A program made the translations under genes and the position numbers. A stretch of 64,000 nucleotides of DNA from Leisingera sp. NJS204 (GTDB lineage Bacteria; Pseudomonadota; Alphaproteobacteria; Rhodobacterales; Rhodobacteraceae): contig NZ_CP035419.1 of NCBI RefSeq assembly GCF_004123675.1, positions 84,813 through 148,812 of the forward strand, written 5' to 3'. This document shows, in pieces, positions 41,521-49,090 of the stretch (position 1 is its first letter; every line of letters begins with the position of its first letter). The notes beneath the pieces are model-generated. The model was not told where the DNA came from. It saw nothing but the letters and a program-made list of their open reading frames with translations, and searched no databases.

Positions 41521-42605
41521 TGCTGACTGTCTCGATACGGCATGAGCTGCCGGGTTTCGGGCTGGATGTGCAATTCGAGGCGCCACCAGGTGTCACTGTG
41601 CTGTTCGGCCGCTCCGGAACCGGCAAGACAACAGTGATCCAGGCGGTGGCCGGCCTGTTGCGCCCGGATCAGGGGCGGGTGGCACTGGACAGGGAGGTGC
41701 TGTTTGATACCACACTGCGGCACTGGCTGCCGCCGCACAAGCGCCGCATGGGCTATGTGTTTCAGGAGGGCCGGCTGTTCCCGCATCTGACGGTGCGGCA
41801 GAACCTGGCGTTCGGGCAATGGTTCGCGCCGCGGCGTGCCAAGCGGGAGAGCCTGGACCGGGTTGTGGAGCTGCTGGGCATCGGCCCCCTGTTGCAGCGC
41901 CGTCCCGGGCTGCTGTCAGGCGGCGAGAAGCAGCGGGTTGCAATTGGCCGGGCGCTGCTGGCGGCGCCGCGGATGATCCTGGCGGATGAGCCGCTGTCAG
42001 CTTTGGATGAGGCGCGCAAGGCGGAAATCCTGCCTTATTTTGAGCGGTTGCGCGACGAGATCGGCATTCCGATGCTTTATGTCAGCCACTCTGCGGCGGA
42101 AGTGGCTCGGCTGGCTACCACGGTTGTGGTGCTGCAGGACGGCAAGGTGCAGCGGCAAGGAACGGCGGCGGAGGTGCTGGGCGACTCTGGCGTCATGCCC
42201 GCAGGGGTTCGGGCCGCCGGGGCGTTGCTGGAGGCACGTGTTACCAGTCATCACAACGACGGGCTGACAGAGCTCGACGCGGGCGGTGTACCGCTGTTCC
42301 TGCCGCAGATCGCAAAAGCTGTGGGCAGCGTGGTGCGGGTCAGGATCTCGGCGCATGAGGTGATCCTGTCACGCCTGCCTCCCGAAGGTCTCTCGGCGCT
42401 CAACATTCTGCCCGGCTCGATTGAGCATGTCCGCACTGGCGGCGGTCCGGGAGCCATGGTCTCGCTGCAAACGCCCGCCGGACGGGTGCTGGCCCGGGTC
42501 ACCCGGCGTTCTGCCCAGGCCTTGGGGCTGGAGGCGGGAGTGGAGTGCTTTGCTGTGGTCAAGACCGTCTCCATCGCGCCGGAGGATATCGGCGGGGGCG
42601 GATAG
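41520..42605 (+). CDS. modC: Molybdate ABC transporter ATPase ModC
   Basis: A 361-residue ABC ATPase. It shows Walker A 'FGRSGTGKTTVIQAVAGL' near 36, Q-loop 'GYVFQEGRLFPHLTV' near 79, signature 'LLSGGEKQRVAIGRALL' near 130, Walker B 'RMILADEPLSALDE', and a C-terminal MOP-type molybdate-binding domain (about 290-355; 'LSALNILPGSIEHVRT') that may adjust transport to molybdate level. Complete and normal in length. The operon ends here; 122 bases separate it from allE. Confidence 0.97.
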   Translation: MLTVSIRHELPGFGLDVQFEAPPGVTVLFGRSGTGKTTVIQAVAGLLRPDQGRVALDREVLFDTTLRHWLPPHKRRMGYVFQEGRLFPHLTVRQNLAFGQWFAPRRAKRESLDRVVELLGIGPLLQRRPGLLSGGEKQRVAIGRALLAAPRMILADEPLSALDEARKAEILPYFERLRDEIGIPMLYVSHSAAEVARLATTVVVLQDGKVQRQGTAAEVLGDSGVMPAGVRAAGALLEARVTSHHNDGLTELDAGGVPLFLPQIAKAVGSVVRVRISAHEVILSRLPPEGLSALNILPGSIEHVRTGGGPGAMVSLQTPAGRVLARVTRRSAQALGLEAGVECFAVVKTVSIAPEDIGGGG

Positions 42606-42727
42606 GGCAGTCTGCGTCTTCAAAAATACCAAAACAATCCTTCAAGCATTCTTGATACGGAAATAAGTTCGGTTGCGTGGCGCTGGCAGTTATCAATGTG
42701 GCAGCAGTTCAGCAGGAAAGGCAGCCC

Positions 42728-43558
42728 ATGACCAAACGATCCTATTACGCACCGGAAGGCGGGCTGCCGCCGCAGACCCAGCTGCTGACCGACCGCGCGA
42801 TGTTCACCGACGCCTATGCGGTGATCCCCAAAGGCACGATGAGCGACATCGTGACAAGTCTGCTGCCGTTCTGGGACAAGGCCCGGTTCTGGGTCCTGTC
42901 ACGGCCATTGTCCGGATTTGCCGAAACCTTTTCGCAGTATATCGCCGAGGTTCAGCCAGGCGGCGGCAGCGACCGGCCGGAAACAGAGGCCGGCGTGGAA
43001 GCGGTTCTGTTTGTGGTGCAGGGGGCGATGACCCTGACCATTGACGGCGCTGGACATGAAATGGGGGAAGGCGGCTATGCCTTCCTGCCGCCGCAGGCCA
43101 ATTGGAGCTTGCGCAACAATGGCGATGCGCCGGTCCGGTTCCACTGGATCCGCAAGGCTTATCAGCCGGTTGCGGGGCTCGACGCGCCGGAAGCCTTTAT
43201 CACCAGCGACAAACACGTCGATCCGACCCCGATGCCGGAGACCGAGGGGAAATGGGCGACAACGCGCTTTGTAGACCCGAACGACCTGCGCCACGACATG
43301 CATGTGACCATCGTCACCTTTGAACCCGGCGCAGTGATCCCCTTTGCCGAGACCCATGTGATGGAACACGGGCTGTATGTGCTGGAGGGCAAGGCGGTGT
43401 ACCGGCTGAACCAGGATTGGGTCGAGGTCGAGGCCGGCGACTATATGTGGCTGCGTGCCTTCTGCCCGCAGGCCTGTTATGCGGGTGGCCCGGGCAAATT
43501 CCGCTATCTGCTGTACAAGGATGTGAACCGCCACATGCCGCTGGCGCCGCTGCGCTGA
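42728..43558 (+). CDS. allE: (S)-ureidoglycine aminohydrolase (AllE), bicupin
   Basis: A 276-residue double-cupin enzyme that hydrolyses (S)-ureidoglycine to (S)-ureidoglycolate and ammonia. The start ATG 42728 has AGGAAAGG upstream. The opening 'YYAPEGGLPPQTQLLTDRAMFTDAYAVIPKG' region is the family hallmark. The first cupin lies near 60-150, and the second, metal-binding cupin has 'VTIVTFEPGAVIPFAETHVMEHGLYVLEGK' near 195-225 (Glu, His, His ligands). Some databases label this family as bifunctional allantoicase/ureidoglycine aminohydrolase. It sits between modABC and bhcR, and feeds glyoxylate production together with allA. Confidence 0.92.
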   Translation: MTKRSYYAPEGGLPPQTQLLTDRAMFTDAYAVIPKGTMSDIVTSLLPFWDKARFWVLSRPLSGFAETFSQYIAEVQPGGGSDRPETEAGVEAVLFVVQGAMTLTIDGAGHEMGEGGYAFLPPQANWSLRNNGDAPVRFHWIRKAYQPVAGLDAPEAFITSDKHVDPTPMPETEGKWATTRFVDPNDLRHDMHVTIVTFEPGAVIPFAETHVMEHGLYVLEGKAVYRLNQDWVEVEAGDYMWLRAFCPQACYAGGPGKFRYLLYKDVNRHMPLAPLR

Positions 43559-43600
43559 GCGGCGGGGGGAGCGCCCGGCCCTGATATGTGCCCGGGCGCT

Positions 43601-43628
43601 GCCCGGCTGTTCAGCCGGGCGGGGTTTT
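43601..43628 (+). terminator. Rho-independent terminator after allE
   Basis: A perfect 8-bp GC stem (gcccggct / agccgggc) with a 4-base loop, followed by ggggtttt. It overlaps the last codons of bhcR, which runs the other way. A second hairpin (gcgcccgg / ccgggcgc, 43571-43599) precedes it directly. Confidence 0.8.
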
Positions 43629-44444
43629 CACAGTTGCAGGCGCGCCCAATCCATATGAGAGTTTTTCTGCGGCGTCCTTTACCAGGGCGCCGATGCCGTT
43701 GATGCCGCCGTCCGGCATCCGCGCGGTTGGGCCGGAGATGGAGATCCCCGCCAGCACTTCACCCTGCATTCCAAATACTGGCGCCGCAACGCAGCGCATT
43801 CCCGGCGCCTTTTCCTCATCATCAAAAGACCAGCCTCGGGTGCGGATTTTCGTGAGGTCAGCGCGCAGGACATCCGCTGAGGTGAGCGTTTTCGCCGTGA
43901 ACCTCTCCAGCGTCCGGCCGCGCAGAAAGCGGACCAGACGGTCCTCTCCGAAACAGCTGAGCAGCGCCTTGCCGATGCCGGAGGCGTGCATTGGGGAGGT
44001 CGTTCCCGGCGGGAAGAAAGCACGGATCGATTCATGCGTTTCCACCTGGCTCACAAACATCACATCGCCATTGCGTTCGATCCCGAGGTTAGAGGTCTCG
44101 CCAGTGGCCTCCATCAGCTCCCGCATCACCGGCCGTGCCCGTTCGATCACGCTGGAGCGGCGCAGGAAGGCGGAGCCGAGCCGGAACGCCATCGCACCGA
44201 TGTGCCAGGTTTGCGACTGCGGCTCCATCTCGACAATCTGGCGCGCCTCCAGGGTTGCCAGCACCCGGTACATGGTGGCCGCCGACTGATCCAGCGCGGA
44301 AGAGAGTTCTGTCAGTGTCATGCCGTTGGCGCCGGCCAACGCGTCCAACACATCCAGCGCCCGGTCCAGCGACTGGATCGTGGCTGGCTGGCTGGCGGAA
44401 TCAAAGCTTTTCGGGCGGCCTTTGCGGCGTGGTGGCTGAGGCAT
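43611..44444 (-). CDS. bhcR: IclR-family regulator of the beta-hydroxyaspartate cycle (BhcR)
   Basis: A 277-residue IclR regulator. The N-terminal winged helix covers about 25-90 ('SLDRALDVLDALAGANGMTLTELSSAL', 'YRVLATLEARQIVEME'), and the C-terminal effector domain about 100-265 ('LMEATGETSNLGIERNGDVMFV', 'SGIGKALLSCF', 'GISISGPTARM'). It is divergent to bhcA with a 198-bp gap, the arrangement of bhcR-bhcABCD in Paracoccus denitrificans, where BhcR binds the bhc promoter and glyoxylate lowers its binding. By synteny I assign the same role here. Confidence 0.9.
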   Translation of the reverse strand: MPQPPRRKGRPKSFDSASQPATIQSLDRALDVLDALAGANGMTLTELSSALDQSAATMYRVLATLEARQIVEMEPQSQTWHIGAMAFRLGSAFLRRSSVIERARPVMRELMEATGETSNLGIERNGDVMFVSQVETHESIRAFFPPGTTSPMHASGIGKALLSCFGEDRLVRFLRGRTLERFTAKTLTSADVLRADLTKIRTRGWSFDDEEKAPGMRCVAAPVFGMQGEVLAGISISGPTARMPDGGINGIGALVKDAAEKLSYGLGAPATVKTPPG

Positions 44445-44642
44445 TTTCAGGTCTTCTTGGGCAATTCAAACAGCAGCTTATGGATAAAACTGAAAATCAG
44501 TTCTGTACAGTGAAAAAATACAACAAGTTGTTTTATATCAGATAAACCGCTTCATGCATGCTTTTGAAATCGTTTTTCAAAAAAGTATCTGCAAGCGCAG
44601 CTCTCTCTTACAGTGAAGGAAATCGCCACAGGAGGGCACGAC
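44445..44642. promoter_or_regulatory. bhcR-bhcA divergent promoter region with several palindromes
   Basis: An AT-rich island in GC-rich DNA. Four short dyads are visible: actga-aaa-tcagt (44489-44501), ctgtacag (44503-44510), aacaa-g-ttgtt (44522-44532) and ttttgaa-N7-ttcaaaa (44562-44582). IclR proteins bind short palindromes, so one or more of these is a candidate BhcR operator. The bhcA ribosome site AGGAGGG is at about 44631-44637. An AT-rich tatatcagata stretch near 44534 may include a -10 element. Confidence 0.65.
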
Positions 44643-45833
44643 ATGAGCTTTCAAAATCCGGTTTTCATCCCCGGTCCGACCAATATGCCCGAAGTACTGC
44701 GCAAGGCGGTGGACATGCCGACGCTGGACCACCGCTCGCCGCTGTTCGGTCAGATCCTGCATCCGGCGCTGGCCGGCGTGAAGAAGGTTCTGAAAAGCGA
44801 AACCGCCGAGATCTTCGTCTTTCCGTCGACCGGCACCGGCGGCTGGGAAACCGCGATCACCAACACGCTGAACCCAGGTGACAAGGTTTTGGCGGCGCGC
44901 AACGGCATGTTCAGCCACCGCTGGATCGACATGTGCCAGCGTCACGGGCTGAATGTTCAAGTCGTTGAAACCCCTTGGGGCGAGGGCATTCCAGCCGGCC
45001 GTTACGAGGAAATCCTGACCGCCGACAAGGGCCACGAAATCAAGGTGGTTCTGGCCACCCATAACGAGACCGCAACCGGCGTTAAATCCGACATCGCCGC
45101 CGTCCGCCGGGCACTGGATGCCGCTGGCCACCCGGCGCTGCTGTTTGTGGATGGCGTGTCCTCGATCGCTTCAATGGACTTCCGCATGGATGAATGGGGC
45201 GTCGATATTGCCGTCACCGGCTCGCAAAAGGGCTTCATGCTGCCGCCTGGCCTGGCCATTGTCGGCTTCTCTCCCAAAGCGATGAAGGCTGCCGAGACCG
45301 CGACCTTGCCGCGTACATTCTTTGATATCAAGGACATGGCTGCCGGTTATGCTAACAGCGCCTATCCCTATACGCCCTCTGTCGGCCTGCTGAACGGACT
45401 GAACATGGCTTGCGGTATGCTGCTGGACGAAGGTCTGGAGAATGTCTTTGCCCGCCACCACCGGATTGCCGAGGGCGTCCGCGCCGCGGTCCGTGCCTGG
45501 GGGCTGGAACTGTGCGCCGTGTCGCCGGATGTCTGCTCTGACAGCGTCAGCGCGATCCGCACGCCGGACGGGTTTGATGCCAATAAATTCGTGAGCCTGG
45601 CAGCCGAGAAATACGGCGTCGCCTTTGGCACCGGCCTGGGCGAGGTCGCGGGCAAGGTGTTCCGCATCGGCCACCTGGGCAGCCTGACCGACGTGATGGC
45701 GCTGTCGGGCATTGCCACCGCCGAGATGGTCATGGCCGACCTTGGGCTGAACATCCAGCTGGGCTCGGGTGTGGCGGCGGCGCAGGACTACTACCGCGGC
45801 AACACCAGCGCCAACGCCAAGGCCGCCGCGTAA
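44643..45833 (+). CDS. bhcA: Aspartate-glyoxylate aminotransferase BhcA
   Basis: A 396-residue PLP enzyme of the class-V, serine-glyoxylate aminotransferase-like family. In the beta-hydroxyaspartate cycle it transaminates glyoxylate with aspartate to glycine and oxaloacetate. I begin it at ATG 44643, preceded by AGGAGGG. Family motifs are 'FIPGPTNMPEVLRKAVDMPTLDHRSP' near 6-30, 'STGTGGWETAITNTLNPGDKV' near 62, 'FVDGVSSIASMDFRMDEWGVD' near 167 and the PLP Lys in 'GSQKGFMLPPGL' near 195. Gene order bhcR<-/->bhcABCD supports this over a simple serine-glyoxylate enzyme. Confidence 0.93.
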   Translation: MSFQNPVFIPGPTNMPEVLRKAVDMPTLDHRSPLFGQILHPALAGVKKVLKSETAEIFVFPSTGTGGWETAITNTLNPGDKVLAARNGMFSHRWIDMCQRHGLNVQVVETPWGEGIPAGRYEEILTADKGHEIKVVLATHNETATGVKSDIAAVRRALDAAGHPALLFVDGVSSIASMDFRMDEWGVDIAVTGSQKGFMLPPGLAIVGFSPKAMKAAETATLPRTFFDIKDMAAGYANSAYPYTPSVGLLNGLNMACGMLLDEGLENVFARHHRIAEGVRAAVRAWGLELCAVSPDVCSDSVSAIRTPDGFDANKFVSLAAEKYGVAFGTGLGEVAGKVFRIGHLGSLTDVMALSGIATAEMVMADLGLNIQLGSGVAAAQDYYRGNTSANAKAAA

Positions 45834-45847
45834 TGAAGGATACCGCT

Positions 45848-46801
45848 ATGTATATCCCCACTTACGAGGACATGCTGGCCGCGCATGAGCGTATCCAGCC
45901 GCATATCCGGCGCACGCCGGTGCGCACCTCGGCCTATCTGAATGAACTGACCGGCGCTGATCTGTTCTTCAAATGCGAGAACTTTCAGGAGCCGGGCGCC
46001 TTCAAGGTGCGCGGCGCCAGCAACGCGGTGTTCGGGCTGGATGAGGCGCAGGCTGCCAAGGGCGTAGCCACACATTCTTCCGGCAACCATGCCTCCTGCC
46101 TGTCTTATGCCGCAATGCGGCGCGGAATCCCGTGCAACGTAGTGATGCCGCGCACCGCACCGCAGGCCAAGAAGGACACCGTGCGCCGTTATGGCGGCAA
46201 GATCACCGAGTGCGAGCCCTCAACCAGCTCGCGCGAGGAGACCTTTGCCAAGGTGCAGGCGGAGACCGGCGGCGACTTTGTGCATCCCTACAATGACCAC
46301 CGCGTGATTGCGGGGCAGGGCACCTGCGCCAAGGAGTTTGTGGAGCAGACCGATGGTCTGGACATGGTTGTCGCGCCCATCGGTGGCGGCGGCATGATCT
46401 CGGGCACCTGCCTGACGCTGTCGACGCTGGCGCCGGAAACCCAGGTGATCGCGGCGGAGCCGGAGCAGGCCGATGACGCCTACCGCAGCTTCAAGGCAGG
46501 TTACATCATCGCCGATGATGCGCCCAAGACCATTGCCGACGGGCTGCTGGTGCCGCTCAAGGACCTGACCTGGCACTTTGTCAGCAACCACGTCAGTGAA
46601 ATCTACACCGCGTCCGATGCGGAAATCATCGACGCGATGAAGCTGATCTGGAAGCACCTGCGCATCGTGATGGAGCCGTCCAGCGCGGTGCCGCTCGCCA
46701 CCATTCTGAAAAACAAGGACGCCTTCGCGGGCAAACGCGTGGGCCTGATCGTCACCGGCGGCAATGTCGACCTCGACAAGCTGCCCTGGATGAACAGCTA
46801 A
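45848..46801 (+). CDS. bhcB: beta-hydroxyaspartate dehydratase BhcB
   Basis: A 317-residue fold-type II PLP dehydratase of the serine/threonine dehydratase family. It removes water from (2R,3S)-beta-hydroxyaspartate to give iminosuccinate. The PLP Lys is in 'EPGAFKVRGASNAV' near 52, 'SSGNHASCLSYAA' near 77 binds the phosphate side, and 'GGGGMISGTCLTL' near 180 is the Gly loop. I prefer ATG 45848, with GAAGGA upstream, over the ATG at 45833 that overlaps the bhcA stop. bhcC starts 16 bases after. Confidence 0.92.
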   Translation: MYIPTYEDMLAAHERIQPHIRRTPVRTSAYLNELTGADLFFKCENFQEPGAFKVRGASNAVFGLDEAQAAKGVATHSSGNHASCLSYAAMRRGIPCNVVMPRTAPQAKKDTVRRYGGKITECEPSTSSREETFAKVQAETGGDFVHPYNDHRVIAGQGTCAKEFVEQTDGLDMVVAPIGGGGMISGTCLTLSTLAPETQVIAAEPEQADDAYRSFKAGYIIADDAPKTIADGLLVPLKDLTWHFVSNHVSEIYTASDAEIIDAMKLIWKHLRIVMEPSSAVPLATILKNKDAFAGKRVGLIVTGGNVDLDKLPWMNS

Positions 46802-46817
46802 ACTGGGGAATATCACA

Positions 46818-47981
46818 ATGAACGCACAGACCAAATTCGAAGAGCTTGAAGTCGGCTATGACGTCCCGGCCGTGCCGGGCATGGACGAGGCTGACATCCA
46901 GACCCCGGCGCTGGTCCTCGACCTGGACGCGCTGGAGCGCAACATCAAGAAGATGGGTGATTACGCCAAGGCGCATGGCATGCGCCACCGGGTGCACGGC
47001 AAGATGCACAAGTCGGTGGATGTGGCCAAGCTTCAGGAAGAACTCGGCGGCGCAGTTGGCGTCTGCTGCCAGAAGGTGTCCGAGGCTGAAGTCTTTGCCC
47101 GCGGCGGCATCAAGGACGTTCTGGTGTCGAACCAGGTGCGCGATCCGCAGAAAATCGACCGCCTGGCGCGGCTGCCCAAGCTGGGTGCGCGCACCATTGT
47201 CTGCGTCGATGATATCGACAATGTGGCCGACCTGTCGGCAGCAGCGCAGAAGCATGGCACCCGGCTGGAAGTCCTGATTGAGATCGACTGCGGCGCAGGG
47301 CGCTGCGGCGTGACCACCACCGAGGCTGTTGTGAACATCGCCAAAGCTGTGAACGCGGCCGAGAGCCTCAAGTTCACAGGCATTCAGGCCTATCAGGGCG
47401 CGATGCAGCACATGGACAGCTACGAGGACCGCAAGGCCAAGCTGGACATCGCCATCGCGCAGGTTGCTGATGCGGTTGAGGGCCTGAAAGCCGAAGGCAT
47501 CGCGTGTGAGCTGGTTTCCGGCGGCGGCACTGGCTCCTACTACTTTGAATCGAACTCGGGCGTGTACAACGAACTGCAGTGCGGCTCCTACGCCTTCATG
47601 GACGCGGACTATGGCCGCATCCTCGACAAGGACGGCAACCGCATCGATCAGGGTGAGTGGGAAAACGCCTTCTTCCTGCTGACTCAGGTGATGAGCCACG
47701 CCAAGGCCGACAAGGCCATCGTGGACGCCGGCCTCAAGGCGCAGTCGGTCGACAGCGGCCTGCCCTTCATCTTTGGCCGCGACGACGTGGAATACATCAA
47801 ATGCTCGGACGAGCACGGTGTGGTGTCCGACCCGGGCGGCGCGCTGAAGGTGGGTGACAAGCTGCGCCTGGTGCCGGGCCACTGCGACCCGACCGCCAAC
47901 GTGCATGACTGGTACGTCGGCGTGCGGGGCGGCAGGGTCGAAACCGTCTGGCCGGTCTCGGCCCGTGGCAAAGCCTACTAA
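46818..47981 (+). CDS. bhcC: beta-hydroxyaspartate aldolase BhcC
   Basis: A 387-residue fold-type III PLP enzyme (alanine racemase N-terminal domain, D-threonine aldolase-like C-terminal domain). It joins glycine and glyoxylate to beta-hydroxyaspartate. The PLP Lys lies in 'RVHGKMHKSVDVAKLQ' near 55, the metal site of this family in 'VPGHCDPTANVHDWYVGVRGG' near 350 (His, Asp and neighbours). 'ELVSGGGTGSYYFESNSGVYNE' near 235 binds the cofactor phosphate. Complete length. Confidence 0.93.
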   Translation: MNAQTKFEELEVGYDVPAVPGMDEADIQTPALVLDLDALERNIKKMGDYAKAHGMRHRVHGKMHKSVDVAKLQEELGGAVGVCCQKVSEAEVFARGGIKDVLVSNQVRDPQKIDRLARLPKLGARTIVCVDDIDNVADLSAAAQKHGTRLEVLIEIDCGAGRCGVTTTEAVVNIAKAVNAAESLKFTGIQAYQGAMQHMDSYEDRKAKLDIAIAQVADAVEGLKAEGIACELVSGGGTGSYYFESNSGVYNELQCGSYAFMDADYGRILDKDGNRIDQGEWENAFFLLTQVMSHAKADKAIVDAGLKAQSVDSGLPFIFGRDDVEYIKCSDEHGVVSDPGGALKVGDKLRLVPGHCDPTANVHDWYVGVRGGRVETVWPVSARGKAY

Positions 47982-47997
47982 TCAAATGATCCCCGAA

Positions 47998-48036
47998 CTG
48001 GCGGAGGTGCGCATGCCGCCCTCCGCCGGCTTTTTT
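47998..48036 (+). terminator. Terminator-like hairpin between bhcC and bhcD
   Basis: A 10-bp stem (ctggcggagg / cctccgccgg, one G-T pair) with a 12-base loop, followed by c and six T, 16 bases after the bhcC stop and 18 bases before bhcD. It has all marks of an intrinsic terminator though it lies inside the operon, so it may attenuate bhcD or define two mRNA segments. Confidence 0.75.
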
Positions 48037-48053
48037 GTTGAGGAGAAACAGAC

Positions 48054-49019
48054 ATGTATATCGTTCCGGAAAAGGCGATTGCGGACTTGGTGACCCGTAA
48101 AGCCTCGTTCGACGCGGTCGAGAAGGTCTTTGCCGCCATGGCCGCAGGCGATGCCTACAACTTCCCCGTGGTGCGCGAAGCGATCGGCCACGAGGACGCG
48201 CTTTATGGCTTCAAAGGCGGATTTGACCAAGCTGGCCTTACCCTTGGCCTCAAGGCAGGCGGCTACTGGCCGAACAACCTGGAAAAACGCGGGCTGATCA
48301 ACCACCAGTCCACCGTTTTCCTGTTTGACCCGGACACCGGCAAGGTCAAGGCAATGGTGGGCGGCAACCTGCTGACGGCACTGCGCACCGCCGCGGCGTC
48401 TTCGGTGTCGATCAAGCATCTGGCCCGCAAGGACGCCAAGGTGATCGGCATGATCGGCGCTGGCCATCAGGCGAAGTTCCAGCTGCGGGCCGCCTTGGAG
48501 CAACGCAGCTTCGAGAAGGTGATCGGCTGGAACCTGCACCCGGAGATGCTGCCGAACCTGCAAGAGGTGGCGGACGAGGCAGGGCTGCCCTTTGAAGCAG
48601 TCGAACTGGACGGCATGCGCGAGGCGGATGTGATTATCTCGATCACCTCGTCCTTCGATGCGATCCTGAAGGCGGATCAGGTCAGCCCCGGCACCCATAT
48701 CGCCTGCATGGGCACAGACACCAAGGGCAAGCAAGAGGTAGATCCGCAACTGCTGGTCGCCGCGGACGTGTTCACCGACGAGGTGGCGCAATCCATCTCC
48801 ATCGGCGAGGCACAGCACGCGGTGGCCCAGGGTCTGGTCAAGGAGGCGCACGTGGCCCAGATCGGCGCAGTGATCAACGGCACCAACCCGGGCCGCACCT
48901 CGGACGGCCAGATCACCCTGTTCGACGGCACCGGCGTCGGCTTGCAGGACTTAGCCGTCGCAGCCTCCGTCGTTGAGGTGGCGGTAGAACAGGGCATCGC
49001 CATCGAGGTCGATTTCTGA
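48054..49019 (+). CDS. bhcD: Iminosuccinate reductase BhcD
   Basis: A 321-residue enzyme of the ornithine cyclodeaminase/mu-crystallin family that reduces iminosuccinate to L-aspartate with NAD(P)H, closing the cycle. A Rossmann motif 'IGMIGAGHQAKFQLRAALEQ' lies near 130-150, and 'GTHIACMGTDTKGKQEVD' near 215 is typical. The start ATG 48054 is preceded by GAGGAGA. Assignment over ornithine cyclodeaminase or alanine dehydrogenase rests on position as fourth bhc gene. Confidence 0.92.
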   Translation: MYIVPEKAIADLVTRKASFDAVEKVFAAMAAGDAYNFPVVREAIGHEDALYGFKGGFDQAGLTLGLKAGGYWPNNLEKRGLINHQSTVFLFDPDTGKVKAMVGGNLLTALRTAAASSVSIKHLARKDAKVIGMIGAGHQAKFQLRAALEQRSFEKVIGWNLHPEMLPNLQEVADEAGLPFEAVELDGMREADVIISITSSFDAILKADQVSPGTHIACMGTDTKGKQEVDPQLLVAADVFTDEVAQSISIGEAQHAVAQGLVKEAHVAQIGAVINGTNPGRTSDGQITLFDGTGVGLQDLAVAASVVEVAVEQGIAIEVDF

Positions 49020-49043
49020 ACCGCAGCAAAACCAGCAAAGAAG

Positions 49044-49074
49044 AAGGGCGCCGTGAGGGCGCCCTTTCTGTTTT
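49044..49074. terminator. Bidirectional terminator between bhcD and the purine permease gene
   Basis: A 9-bp stem (aagggcgcc / gggcgcctt complement pairing) with a 5-base loop gtgag, followed by tctgtttt on the plus strand and preceded by an A-rich stretch that gives T on the minus strand. It would end bhcABCD and the convergent permease gene. Confidence 0.85.
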
Positions 49075-49090
49075 GGGGGGCGTGACTTTG

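Noticed and set aside
48054..49019. Calling the fourth bhc gene ornithine cyclodeaminase
   Set aside because: Same protein family, but its place directly after bhcABC fits iminosuccinate reductase; no arginine or ornithine gene is nearby.
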